Below the pieces are notes generated by a model. It made no database searches, was not told where the DNA came from, and saw only the letters and a list, made by a program, of their open reading frames with translations. Below, piece after piece: positions 25,422 through 34,265 of a stretch of DNA of 64,000 bases. The DNA is taken from contig JAEXLD010000050.1 in NCBI GenBank assembly GCA_023445445.1, forward strand, positions 1-64,000, written 5' to 3'. Within the stretch, counting starts at the first letter, position 1; every line of letters starts with the position of its first letter. A program made the translations under genes and the position numbers. The DNA is from Bacillota bacterium (GTDB lineage Bacteria; Bacillota; Clostridia; Clostridiales; Clostridiaceae).

Positions 25422-25482
25422 AATCAAGAATTATTGGTTCTTGGTAGAGACCCCTAAACCATATTATTAGGGTTATACGAAG
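25416..25482 (-). ncRNA. Adenine riboswitch (purine riboswitch aptamer)
   Basis: Read on the minus strand, the 67-base aptamer has stem P1 CTTCGTA/TACGAAG. Stem P2 is CCCTAA/TTAGGG with loop TAATATGG, the junction ends in TCTCTACC, and stem P3 is AAGAA/TTCTT with loop CCAATAA. These match the purine riboswitch consensus. The specificity base in junction J3/1 (GAUUA, base at 25423) is U, as in adenine switches, not C as in guanine switches. The downstream gene is adenosine deaminase, the same target as the well-known add riboswitch of Vibrio vulnificus. Here control is by termination. Confidence 0.93.
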
Positions 25483-25513
25483 TATTTTATATCCATAATT
25501 TTAAATTATCACT

Positions 25514-25541
25514 ATTTTATCATAGATATTAAATAAGTCAA
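25514..25541 (-). promoter_or_regulatory. Promoter of the adenine riboswitch-add transcript
   Basis: TTGACT (25541-25536) and TAAAAT (25519-25514) are 16 bases apart on the minus strand, with an extended TG element before the -10. The start would be near 25507, about 25 bases before the aptamer. Confidence 0.65.
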
Positions 25542-25547
25542 TATATT

Positions 25548-26366
25548 TTAAAAATTAAATGTGTCTGGGTCTGAACCAGTTCTAAGATTTTTATTCATGC
25601 CATTTATTAATTCTACTTCTTCATTAGTTAGTTCAAAATCAAATACATCAGCATTTTCTTTAATTCTATTTTCATGGACAGATTTAGGGAATACTACAAT
25701 TCCTTTTTGTAGTAACCATCTAATTATTACTTGTGCAGCTGATTTATTATATTTTTTACCTATCTCTATTATTTCTTCATTATTTAAACAAGCACCTGAA
25801 CCAAGTGGTGACCATGCTTCTAAAATTATTCCTTTCTCTTTGCACATTTCTAATATATCATTATCTTGCATTTGAGGATTAAACTCCATTTGATTAACAG
25901 CAGGAACAACCTCTGTATTATCTAGTAAATCTTGTAAGTGATGTGTCTTGAAATTTGAAACTCCTATGGCCTTGGCTCTTCCACTTCTATAAATTTCTTC
26001 CATAACCTTATAAGATTTAATATATTTATCTTTAACTGGCCAATGTATTAAATATAAGTCAACGTAGTCTAAACCAAGTTTCTTTAAGCTAGTTTCAAAA
26101 GCTTCCATTACTTTTTCATCTCGCATATCTTGATTCCATAACTTCGTTACTATAAACAAATCTTCTCTTTTTATTCCACTTTCTCTTATGGCTTCTCCAA
26201 CAGCTTCCTCATTTTTATAAACAGCTGCTGTATCTATATGTCTATAACCAGCTTTTAATGCAGCAAGAACTGCATTTTTAGTTTCTTCTCCACTTCTCCA
26301 AACACCTAGTCCTAATTGGTAAATGCCATTTCCAGTATTCATCTTTATTTTACTATTTAAATTCAT
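25548..26366 (-). CDS. Aldo/keto reductase (2,5-diketogluconate reductase type)
   Basis: The 272-residue NADPH-dependent reductase has the catalytic residues D45 and Y50 (HIDTAAVYKNE), lysine in FIVTKLWN and histidine in LIHWPV, and the cofactor end motif FPKSVHENRIKENADVF. It belongs to the AKR5-like prokaryotic group that reduces small aldehydes and ketones. AGGAGG precedes the ATG. It is a single gene between the arabinose cluster and add; its stop lies just next to the riboswitch promoter. Confidence 0.9.
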   Translation of the reverse strand: MNLNSKIKMNTGNGIYQLGLGVWRSGEETKNAVLAALKAGYRHIDTAAVYKNEEAVGEAIRESGIKREDLFIVTKLWNQDMRDEKVMEAFETSLKKLGLDYVDLYLIHWPVKDKYIKSYKVMEEIYRSGRAKAIGVSNFKTHHLQDLLDNTEVVPAVNQMEFNPQMQDNDILEMCKEKGIILEAWSPLGSGACLNNEEIIEIGKKYNKSAAQVIIRWLLQKGIVVFPKSVHENRIKENADVFDFELTNEEVELINGMNKNLRTGSDPDTFNF

Positions 26367-26456
26367 AGTCCTACCTCCTAAAGTATTAATTATATTTATA
26401 ATTATATCAAAATAATTAGAAAAAACAAAAAATTCTAAATATAATTAATAAAAAAG

Positions 26457-28244
26457 TTAGTTGCATTTGTTTATTCTTGTAAAATAAATACTATATCTTT
26501 CATGATGGAGGTTATAAAAGGGTATTAATTTTACTACATCATTACCTTCATTATTAAAACTCAGTTCAAATTCTAAGTTCCATTTATTTTCTACCTTTTT
26601 CACTTTATTAAGTAAATTATGATTTTCACTTATTATACTAGGTATCTCTATAGGTTTATGATTATTTAACTTTAAGTGATCTTCTACTATATCACTTTCT
26701 GGAAAAGCTTCTCTCCCAAAGGCACCTGCTAATACTAAAGGTCCATACATAAAACAAACTTTATTTTCATCTTCTCTTGAATTATAGATATGTAAATCCA
26801 TATTTAACTTTATTTCTAAAACATCGCCTTTTTTCCAAAGTTTTTTTATTGAAATATATCCTTTTTCTTTATCACAGCATACTTCCTTACCATTTAGTAG
26901 GACTTCAATATCACTACTAATCCAGTATGGCACTCTTATTTTTAAGGTATAACATTCATTATTGCTTTCTTTTATTATTATTTTAGTTTTTTCTTTATTT
27001 GGAAAATCAGTAATTTGATTTATTTTTATATTTTTTTCTTTTAATTCTATTGTTGAACTTATAAATAAATTTATATATATATCATTGTTTTCTACATAAT
27101 ATATATTTTTTGTGTACTTACCTGGATTCTCCATACCACTGCCTGTACAGCACCAAAAAGATTTATCTAGAGAACAATAAACCTTAAAATGACCTGGCTT
27201 AGTAGATACAAAATAGGTTTTCATTCCACTTATAGGATCTTGGGATGCAAGGATATGATTATATAATGCTTTTTCATAATAGTCTATATATTTACTATGA
27301 TGGTCCCACTTATATAAATATTCTGTAAGTTTTAGCATATTATAAGTATTACAGGTTTCTGCTGTTGTAACTCCTAAGGTTTCAGTTCTTATTTTCCCAA
27401 AGTGTTCATCTATACTATTTCCACCAATTGCATAGGATCTTTCCCTTGTAACAATATTCCAGAACAATTCACAAACCTGCTTATATTTTTCATCCTTTGT
27501 TATATCGTATAGTTTAGCTATTCCAAGGATTTTAGGGATTTGAGTGTTTGCATGCTTTCCTTCTAATTCATCTTTATTTTTCATTAGAGGATATATAATT
27601 TCCTTATCTATAAATCTTATAGATAAATTTAAGTAATCTTTATTTTTTGTTATTTCATATAGTAATCCAAAAACTTCACACATTCCACCATGTTCACAAT
27701 AAAGCATTTTATCAAATTCTTCTTCTGTTAAATTATCTAAGCCATTCTTTGCCCAATCAGATAATTTAATTAATATTTCTAAAGCTTTTTTATTGTTACT
27801 TAATTTATAGGCATCTAAAAGCCCTGAATATATTTTATGAATGCTATACCAAGGAACCCAACTATCCCCTAAATCAAACCTTGTTACAGTAAAGTTTCTA
27901 CTAAAAACCTTATCAAAACAATCTTTTTTAAATCCACTTACATAGCCAGTCTTTTCTACATCTTGTAAGTAACTTAATTCATCTACTATGTAATCTATTT
28001 TTTCTTTAATAGTTACATCATCAGTTGCTATATACATATAGGATAATGCTGAAAGGTAGTGACCAAGAGAATGACCACTTATTTCTCTTTCTTCCCATCC
28101 ACCATATCTATAGTTTTTAGGATTTAAACCAATTGCTTCATAGCAAGGAGCTAATAATCTGTCTGAGTCTAAGTATAGTAAATAAGCCTTTCCCTTATTC
28201 TCTGAATCTTTAAATATTCCATTTAATAAACTTATTTTATTCAT
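26457..28244 (-). CDS. Glycoside hydrolase family 127 (beta-L-arabinofuranosidase)
   Basis: GH127 enzymes remove beta-linked L-arabinofuranose with a zinc-bound cysteine nucleophile. The site is complete: E296 and C298 in AETCNTY, and C365 and C366 in WCCTGSGMENPG, matching E338, C340, C417 and C418 of the Bifidobacterium enzyme HypBA1. The catalytic pattern SGHSLGHYLSA near the N-terminus is also typical. The ATG at 28244 has GAGAGG five bases upstream; a GTG two codons earlier is rejected. No signal peptide is present, so it acts in the cytoplasm. It is the last gene of the arabinose region, but a terminator-like hairpin at 28265-28319 separates it from the genes before it. Confidence 0.9.
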   Translation of the reverse strand: MNKISLLNGIFKDSENKGKAYLLYLDSDRLLAPCYEAIGLNPKNYRYGGWEEREISGHSLGHYLSALSYMYIATDDVTIKEKIDYIVDELSYLQDVEKTGYVSGFKKDCFDKVFSRNFTVTRFDLGDSWVPWYSIHKIYSGLLDAYKLSNNKKALEILIKLSDWAKNGLDNLTEEEFDKMLYCEHGGMCEVFGLLYEITKNKDYLNLSIRFIDKEIIYPLMKNKDELEGKHANTQIPKILGIAKLYDITKDEKYKQVCELFWNIVTRERSYAIGGNSIDEHFGKIRTETLGVTTAETCNTYNMLKLTEYLYKWDHHSKYIDYYEKALYNHILASQDPISGMKTYFVSTKPGHFKVYCSLDKSFWCCTGSGMENPGKYTKNIYYVENNDIYINLFISSTIELKEKNIKINQITDFPNKEKTKIIIKESNNECYTLKIRVPYWISSDIEVLLNGKEVCCDKEKGYISIKKLWKKGDVLEIKLNMDLHIYNSREDENKVCFMYGPLVLAGAFGREAFPESDIVEDHLKLNNHKPIEIPSIISENHNLLNKVKKVENKWNLEFELSFNNEGNDVVKLIPFYNLHHERYSIYFTRINKCN

Positions 28245-28264
28245 ATGCACCTCTCAAATTTTAT

Positions 28265-28319
28265 AAAAAAATAATATCAATTATTATACTAGTGGTACTT
28301 AAATTGATATTATTTTTTT
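28265..28319 (-). terminator. Terminator or attenuator before the GH127 gene
   Basis: AAAAAATAATATCAATT and its complement (28302-28318) enclose a 20-base loop, giving T-rich ends on both strands. It lies between the DUF6171-like gene and GH127, so GH127 is transcribed partly by read-through or from a promoter I could not identify. Confidence 0.7.
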
Positions 28320-28344
28320 ATTATTTAATTAGTAATTCATTATC

Positions 28345-28599
28345 TTACCAATATCTATTCTTATTGGGACAATAATTTTTTTTAACAGCAGCTCTAATTT
28401 CAACAAAGCATCCACAAAGCTTGCACATTCCATTTATTAATAGGTCACACTCTTTACATATGCTTAATCTTTTTTCATATTCCTCATCACTAGTCCTAAT
28501 ATAGTCATCTATTGCAGAAATATATTCTTTCATATGAAGATATTCTGCTTCGCTTAAAACTTCATCCATAAGACATCGTCTGCAAAATGGTTTACTCAT
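28345..28599 (-). CDS. DUF6171-like small cysteine-rich protein
   Basis: The 84-residue protein has cysteines in CRRC near the N-terminus, ICKECDLLINGMCKLCGCFVE in the middle and CPNKNRYW at the end (key residues C, C, C, C, C), which suggests zinc or iron-sulfur binding. I recall this layout as DUF6171, often found in Firmicutes next to unrelated genes. The ATG at 28599 lies one base after the GH51 stop (TAATATG), with no separate ribosome binding site, so translation is coupled to the arabinofuranosidase. Its role in arabinose use is unknown. Confidence 0.75.
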   Translation of the reverse strand: MSKPFCRRCLMDEVLSEAEYLHMKEYISAIDDYIRTSDEEYEKRLSICKECDLLINGMCKLCGCFVEIRAAVKKNYCPNKNRYW

Positions 28600-28600
28600 A

Positions 28601-30076
28601 TTATTCAATAATAAATCTCATAACACTACATTTTGGAATTGTGAAACTTAATCCTTTTTCTGTTACGGAGAAATCATTAAATTCCTTAATAGTAACAGTA
28701 TTAGGGTCTTCAAATGTATTGCATGCATTCATTTCATTAGTCAATATATTTGCTGTAATCTTTGTAGGATTTTTACCTAATAATTCTGTATCTACTTTAT
28801 AATCATCAGTAATAGATAAATTATTTATAGTAAATATTATTCTGCCATCTTTATCTACTGAAGCTGATTCATGTAAGTTAGGCACTAAATTTTCCTCTTC
28901 TAAACCTATTTCTTTAGTTTCAATATAGCTTTCTAATAAAGTTGCTTCTTGGTGATCTTTATACATATTAAACACGTGATATGTTGGTGTTAATATCATA
29001 TTTTCACCTTCTGTTAATATAACAGCTTGTAGAACATTTACCATTTGAGCTATATTAGCCATTCTTACTCTTCTTGAATGCTTATTGAAAATATTTAAGT
29101 TAATACCTGCAATAAGAGCATCTCTCATTGTGTTTTGTTGATATAAGAATCCTGGATTAGTTCCTGCTTCAACATCATACCAACTACCCCATTCATCTAC
29201 AATTAAAGCAACTCTTTCTTCTTTATCATATTTATTCATTATTTTTATATGATTCTTTATAAATTCATCCATTTCAAGAGTTTTCTTTAATGTTTTATAC
29301 CAAGCTTCATTGTCAAAATCTCTAGCATCACCTTTATTGCTCCAACCACCTGGGAATGTATAATAATGTAATGTTAATCCGTCCATAAAGTTGCCAGCTG
29401 TCTTCATTAGCTCTTCTGTCCAACTATAATTGCTATCAGATGGTCCACAAGCTATTTTATATAATTGATTTCCTGGATAATTTCTGCAATAAGTTTGATA
29501 TCTTCTATACATATTTGCATAGAATTCAGCAGTCATATTTCCACCACAACCCCAATTTTCATTACCTACTCCAAAATATTTAACCTTCCAAGCTGCTTCG
29601 TGTCCATTTTCTTTTCTAAGATCAGCCATAGGAGATACTCCATCAAAAGTTAAATATTCTACCCATTCTGACATTTCTTGAACTGTACCACTACCTAAAT
29701 TACCATTTATATAAGGTTCACATTCAAGCTGTCTACATAATTCCATAAATTCATGAGTTCCAAAACTATTATCTTCTAAAGTTCCACCCCAATGAGTGTT
29801 TATAAGTTTCTTTCTATTTTCCTTTGGGCCAATACCATCTTTCCAATGATACTCATCAGCAAAACAACCACCTGGCCATCTTAAAACTGGTATTTTGATT
29901 TCCTTTAATGCTTCTACTACATCTTTTCTCATACCATTTACATTAGGTATATCAGAGTTTTCTCCAACATATATCCCTTCATAAATGCATCTTCCTAAGT
30001 GTTCTGAAAAGTGTCCATAGATTTCTTTACTTATTTTAGAAAGTTGTTTTTCAGTGTTTATTATATACTTTGCCAT
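28601..30076 (-). CDS. abfA: Alpha-L-arabinofuranosidase, GH51
   Basis: The enzyme releases terminal alpha-L-arabinofuranose from arabino-oligosaccharides. The acid/base residue is E173 in GVGNENWGCGGN and the nucleophile E295 in VDEWGSWYD. Length 491 is typical for intracellular GH51 enzymes and no signal peptide is seen. AAGAGGTG precedes the ATG. The gene follows araA on the same strand and supplies the arabinose that AraA, AraB and AraD use. It is probably part of the AraR-controlled transcript. Confidence 0.93.
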   Translation of the reverse strand: MAKYIINTEKQLSKISKEIYGHFSEHLGRCIYEGIYVGENSDIPNVNGMRKDVVEALKEIKIPVLRWPGGCFADEYHWKDGIGPKENRKKLINTHWGGTLEDNSFGTHEFMELCRQLECEPYINGNLGSGTVQEMSEWVEYLTFDGVSPMADLRKENGHEAAWKVKYFGVGNENWGCGGNMTAEFYANMYRRYQTYCRNYPGNQLYKIACGPSDSNYSWTEELMKTAGNFMDGLTLHYYTFPGGWSNKGDARDFDNEAWYKTLKKTLEMDEFIKNHIKIMNKYDKEERVALIVDEWGSWYDVEAGTNPGFLYQQNTMRDALIAGINLNIFNKHSRRVRMANIAQMVNVLQAVILTEGENMILTPTYHVFNMYKDHQEATLLESYIETKEIGLEEENLVPNLHESASVDKDGRIIFTINNLSITDDYKVDTELLGKNPTKITANILTNEMNACNTFEDPNTVTIKEFNDFSVTEKGLSFTIPKCSVMRFIIE

Positions 30077-30154
30077 TTCTTCACCTCTTAAGTTTAATTA
30101 TTTTAAATCTTATAATTATTTGAATTTGATTTTAATACTAAATTCCTGAGCTTA

Positions 30155-31648
30155 TTATTTATTTAACATCCAATAGATACTATTCCACTTTAGTTCATTT
30201 GAAAAATCTCTTATATTTGTATTTTTTCCTATAACAACAACTTCTAAGTCATACATATCTGCAAGGCTACATAATTGTTCTGAATCAACTACATATGAAA
30301 ATGAAGTATGATGAGCTCCGCCAGCTAATATCCATGCTTCAGCACCTATTTTTAATGATGGTTCTGGAGTCCATAAAACTCTAGCAACTGGAAGATTAGG
30401 TAAATCCTTTTCAACTTCCTTTGCATTTACTTCATTAATTATTAATCTCATTCTTCCACCTAAGTCTACTAAGGAAGCACATATAGCCTTACCTGCTTGT
30501 CCATTAAATATAAGTCTAGCTGGATCCCCCTTATCTCCAATTGATAAAGGTTTTACATCTATTATTGGCTTATTAGCAGAAATTGTTGGGCAAACTTCTA
30601 ACATATGAGCTCCTAATATCATTTCATTACCTGGTTCAAAATGATATGTGTAATCTTCCATAAAGGAAGTACCAATATTATTTGCCATTATTTTCATAAG
30701 TCTTACTAAGCCAGCAGTTTTCCAATCTCCTTCTCCGCCAAAGCCATAGCCCTCTTCCATAAGTCTTTGTACAGCTAAGCCTGGTAATTGTTCCATACCA
30801 TGTAGTACTTGGAAATTAGTTGTGAAAGCAGTATATTCTCCTTTTTCAAGGAATCTTCTTAGAGCAATTTCTACTTTAGCTTGATATTTTATAGAGTCTC
30901 TAATAGCACCATCGACTTGTCCTTCTTTACAAATATCATATTTTTCTTCATAAACCTTCATTAAATCTTCTACTTCTTCTGATTTAACTTTATCTATTTC
31001 TTCTACTAAATCTCCAATTCCAAAAGCATCACAAGTCCATCCAAGCTTTATTGCTGCTTCCACCTTATCACCTTCAGTTACAGCAACATTTCTCATATTA
31101 TCATCAAATCTAGCTATTTTTATATTTTGTCCTTCTACAAAGGCAACAGCAACACCCATCCATTTATTTATATCCTTATTAACTTCTTTGTCTTGCCAAT
31201 GTCCAACTATAACTTTTCTTTTATTTTTCATTCTTGTATTTATGAATCCAAATTCTCTATCTCCATGAGCTGATTGATTTAAATTCATAAAGTCCATATC
31301 TATAGTTTCCCATGGTATATCTCTATTAAATTGAGTATGGAAATGAAGTTGTGGCTTATTTAAAATAGCTAAGCCTTTAATCCACATTTTAGCTGGTGAA
31401 AATGTATGCATCCATGTAATTATTCCAGCACAATTTTCATCATTATTTGCTGCTAAACAAACATCATAAATTTCTTTAGGATTTCTAACTGTTGGTTTAT
31501 AAACTATATTATATTTAATATCTTCAATTTGATTTAATCCCTCAACGATTTTTTGAGAATCTATAGCAACTTGATTTAATGTTTCTTCTCCATATAAATC
31601 TTGACTACCTGTTATAAACCAAAAATTATATTCTTTAACCTTTAACAT
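30155..31648 (-). CDS. araA: L-arabinose isomerase
   Basis: AraA converts L-arabinose to L-ribulose with a divalent metal. The 497-residue length matches Bacillus AraA (about 496), and family sequences such as FWFITGSQDLYGEETL at the start, LHFHTQFNRDIPW and TSFSYVVDSEQL are clear. GGAGG precedes the ATG. It lies behind araB and araD in the order araB-araD-araA, with only about 30 bases between araD and araA. Confidence 0.97.
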   Translation of the reverse strand: MLKVKEYNFWFITGSQDLYGEETLNQVAIDSQKIVEGLNQIEDIKYNIVYKPTVRNPKEIYDVCLAANNDENCAGIITWMHTFSPAKMWIKGLAILNKPQLHFHTQFNRDIPWETIDMDFMNLNQSAHGDREFGFINTRMKNKRKVIVGHWQDKEVNKDINKWMGVAVAFVEGQNIKIARFDDNMRNVAVTEGDKVEAAIKLGWTCDAFGIGDLVEEIDKVKSEEVEDLMKVYEEKYDICKEGQVDGAIRDSIKYQAKVEIALRRFLEKGEYTAFTTNFQVLHGMEQLPGLAVQRLMEEGYGFGGEGDWKTAGLVRLMKIMANNIGTSFMEDYTYHFEPGNEMILGAHMLEVCPTISANKPIIDVKPLSIGDKGDPARLIFNGQAGKAICASLVDLGGRMRLIINEVNAKEVEKDLPNLPVARVLWTPEPSLKIGAEAWILAGGAHHTSFSYVVDSEQLCSLADMYDLEVVVIGKNTNIRDFSNELKWNSIYWMLNK

Positions 31649-31678
31649 ATTAACCCTCCTATTCCTTATTTTAAATAA

Positions 31679-32374
31679 TCATTTTTGACCATAATATGCA
31701 TTTGAACCATGTTTTCTAAAGTAATGTTTATCTTGAAGCTCTTTGTCTATTGGAGTTATACTATTATTTAAGTTTTCTGTTATAAGAGCCATTTTAGATA
31801 TTTCTTCTAGAACTATTGCATTTGATACTGCTTTATTTGGAGTTTCTCCCCAGGAAAATGGGCCATGACTTCCAACTATTATTCCTGGAACACTTAATAC
31901 TTCTATTTTTCTTGATTCTAAGGTTTCAATTATTACAAAACCTGTATTTCTTTCATATTCTGTTTTTATTTCTCCATTTGTTAACTTCCTAGTACATGGA
32001 ACAGGCCCATAGAAAGTATCTGCATGAGTTGTCCCATAGGAAGGAATATCTCTTTTAGCTTGTGCCCAAGATGTTGCAAAGGTAGAATGAGTGTGAACTA
32101 TTCCACCTAAATCAGTATATTTTTTATATAATTCTATATGAGTAATTGTATCTGATGAAGGTCTTAAATTTCCTTCTACTATATTTCCTTCTAAATCTAC
32201 AACTACCATATCCTCTTCTTTCATATTTTCATAACTTACACCACTTGGCTTTATAACTACTAATCCTTTTTCTCTGTCTATTCCACTAACGTTTCCCCAA
32301 GTTAAAACCACTAGGTTGTTTTTAACTAGAGCTAAATTTGCTTCAAAAACTTCTTTTTTTAATGCTTCTAACAT
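31679..32374 (-). CDS. araD: L-ribulose-5-phosphate 4-epimerase
   Basis: AraD converts L-ribulose 5-phosphate to D-xylulose 5-phosphate, which enters the pentose phosphate or phosphoketolase pathway. The class II aldolase-like fold is shown by the start (LVVLTWGNVSGIDRE), the zinc histidines in IVHTHSTFATSWAQ and a third in the VPGIIVGSHGPFSWG region. The 231-residue length is normal. AGGAGG precedes the ATG. It is the middle gene of araB-araD-araA, nine bases after araB. Confidence 0.96.
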   Translation of the reverse strand: MLEALKKEVFEANLALVKNNLVVLTWGNVSGIDREKGLVVIKPSGVSYENMKEEDMVVVDLEGNIVEGNLRPSSDTITHIELYKKYTDLGGIVHTHSTFATSWAQAKRDIPSYGTTHADTFYGPVPCTRKLTNGEIKTEYERNTGFVIIETLESRKIEVLSVPGIIVGSHGPFSWGETPNKAVSNAIVLEEISKMALITENLNNSITPIDKELQDKHYFRKHGSNAYYGQK

Positions 32375-32383
32375 ATTTACCTC

Positions 32384-34042
32384 CTAAAGTTTTCTCATTT
32401 TCTTTAGATCCTTCATTACATCGTTTTCACCTCTACCAAAGTAATCATGTAATCTATCATAATGAGAATAGATTTTTGAGTAAACTTCTACATTTTTTTC
32501 TATAGGTGTTATTACTTCATCTAATAATTTAGGAATTACTCTTGCAGCTTCATGTATTGATTCAAAGCCACCATTTTCTTTTCCTGCTACAACTGCACCA
32601 AACATAGCTGAGCCTAATGCTGGTGTTTCAGTAGATTTAGAAATTCTTATTGGAAGATTTGTTACATCTGCATAAATTTGAATAAGCATTCTATTTTTTT
32701 GTGGCAAGCCTCCACAAACATATAATTCATTTATTTCAATACCATACTCTATAAAGGTATCTACTATTTTTTTATGTCCAAAGGCTGTAGATTCAATTAA
32801 AGCTCTATAAATTTCTTCTGGCTTAGTATTTAAATTCAATCCTAGTATAAGCCCAGTTAAATCTGTATCTACTAAAACTGTTCTATTTCCATTAAGCCAA
32901 TCTAAAGCTAAAAGTCCTGAATCTCCTGGATTTAATTTTTCTGCCTTCATAGTTAGAAATTGATGTATATTCATTCCTAGTTTGTCCGCTTCATTTATAT
33001 AGGATTGTGGCACACAGTTATTAACAAACCATGCAAAGATATCTCCAACAGCTGATTGTCCCGCTTCATATCCATAAAGTCCTGGTATTATACCATCTTC
33101 TACATATCCACAAATTCCTGGTACTACTACTTCTTTGTCTGATAAAACCATACTACAAGTTGAAGTACCCATTATCATAACCATTTTCCCTGGTTCTGTA
33201 ACTCCCATAGCAGGAACAGCAACATGAGCATCTACATTAGCTATAGCTATTGGCATTCCGGCTTTTAGACCAATTTTTTTTGCCATTTCTTCAGTTAATT
33301 CTCCTGCTTTTTCTCCTAGACTTGTAACTTCGCAATCATATTTATCTTCAAATAAATTTTCAAGTCTACTATCTAAAGCTTTTAGGAATTCTTTTCTTGG
33401 GAATCCTTCTTGTTTATGCCAAACTGCCTTATAACCAGCTGTACAACTATTTCTAGTTTCTTTACCTGTAAGCTGCATTATTACCCAATCAGTAGCTTCT
33501 ATAAATTTATCTGTGGCATCATAAACTTTTGGATCTTCATTTAATATTTGCCATACCTTTGGAATAAACCATTCAGAAGAAATTTTTCCTCCATACCTAC
33601 TTATAAATTTTTCACCCATGTTATTTGCTATTTCGTTTAATTTATTTGCTTCATCTTGAGCTGCATGATGTTTCCATAGCTTAACATAGGCATGGGGATT
33701 ACTTTTAAATTCATCTAAATAACAAAGTGGAGTTCCATCTTTTTTCATAGGCAATATTGTACATGCTGTAAAGTCAATTCCAATACCTATAATATCTTCT
33801 GCATCTACACCTGACTTCTCAATTATCTTTCGAATAATACAATCTAATACATCAATGTAATCTTTTGGATGCTGAAGTGCCCAAAAAGGCTCTAATTTTC
33901 TGCCACAAGGAAGCATTTCTGTCATTACAACATGAGGATAGGTCATCATTTCTGATATAACTTCTTCACCTGTATCAACATTAAGAAGTAATGCTCTTGC
34001 AGATTCACTACCATAATCAACTCCTATAGAATATTTACTCAT
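32384..34042 (-). CDS. araB: Ribulokinase
   Basis: AraB phosphorylates L-ribulose using ATP. It is an FGGY-family kinase of 552 residues with the N-terminal phosphate motif YSIGVDYGSESARALLLN and the ATP-site region VMIMGTSTCSMVLSD. The C-terminal signature ELYVCGGLPQKNRMLIQIYA is also present. GGAGGG precedes the ATG. It is the first gene of the araBDA transcript, read from an extended -10 promoter overlapped by two AraR-like boxes. Confidence 0.96.
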   Translation of the reverse strand: MSKYSIGVDYGSESARALLLNVDTGEEVISEMMTYPHVVMTEMLPCGRKLEPFWALQHPKDYIDVLDCIIRKIIEKSGVDAEDIIGIGIDFTACTILPMKKDGTPLCYLDEFKSNPHAYVKLWKHHAAQDEANKLNEIANNMGEKFISRYGGKISSEWFIPKVWQILNEDPKVYDATDKFIEATDWVIMQLTGKETRNSCTAGYKAVWHKQEGFPRKEFLKALDSRLENLFEDKYDCEVTSLGEKAGELTEEMAKKIGLKAGMPIAIANVDAHVAVPAMGVTEPGKMVMIMGTSTCSMVLSDKEVVVPGICGYVEDGIIPGLYGYEAGQSAVGDIFAWFVNNCVPQSYINEADKLGMNIHQFLTMKAEKLNPGDSGLLALDWLNGNRTVLVDTDLTGLILGLNLNTKPEEIYRALIESTAFGHKKIVDTFIEYGIEINELYVCGGLPQKNRMLIQIYADVTNLPIRISKSTETPALGSAMFGAVVAGKENGGFESIHEAARVIPKLLDEVITPIEKNVEVYSKIYSHYDRLHDYFGRGENDVMKDLKKMRKL

Positions 34043-34087
34043 AAATTCCCTCCATTTTACATATATAATATAAAATATTTTAGCAAA

Positions 34088-34103
34088 ATTAGTGCGTACA
34101 ATT
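34088..34103. promoter_or_regulatory. AraR box 1 at the araB promoter
   Basis: ATTAGTGCGTACAATT differs at three positions from the Bacillus AraR operator ATTTGTACGTACAAAT and overlaps the -10 element at 34101-34106. Confidence 0.75.
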
Positions 34104-34131
34104 ATATCATTAATATAAATGTTACGTACAA
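34101..34131 (-). promoter_or_regulatory. Promoter of araBDA
   Basis: On the minus strand TATAAT (34106-34101) is preceded by the extended element TGA, with TTGTAC (34131-34126) 19 bases further upstream. Both elements lie inside AraR-like boxes, which fits repression in the absence of arabinose. Confidence 0.6.
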
Positions 34132-34133
34132 TT
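34118..34133. promoter_or_regulatory. AraR box 2 at the araB promoter
   Basis: AATGTTACGTACAATT keeps the ACGTACAA core of the AraR operator and covers the -35 region. Together with box 1 it lies about three helical turns apart, as expected for cooperative binding. Confidence 0.65.
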
Positions 34134-34217
34134 TCATAATAGCAAATAAAGTTTGTATTGTAAACATTTAAAGTAACTTATTTTTGCACTTTTTAAAAAA
34201 TATTTTTCAGTATAAAA

Positions 34218-34255
34218 AAAGTAAGTATTAACATCATTATATTAATACTTACTTT
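34218..34255 (-). terminator. Terminator of araR
   Basis: AAAGTAAGTATTAA (34218-34231) pairs perfectly with 34242-34255, and the minus strand continues with seven T residues. It lies ten bases past the araR stop. Confidence 0.87.
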
Positions 34256-34265
34256 AATTAATTAT

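Noticed and set aside
25200..25427. A 75-codon minus-strand open frame in the add leader
   Set aside because: It overlaps the hairpin element and the riboswitch terminator, has no ribosome binding site and codes low-complexity hydrophobic sequence. The region is better explained as RNA leader.
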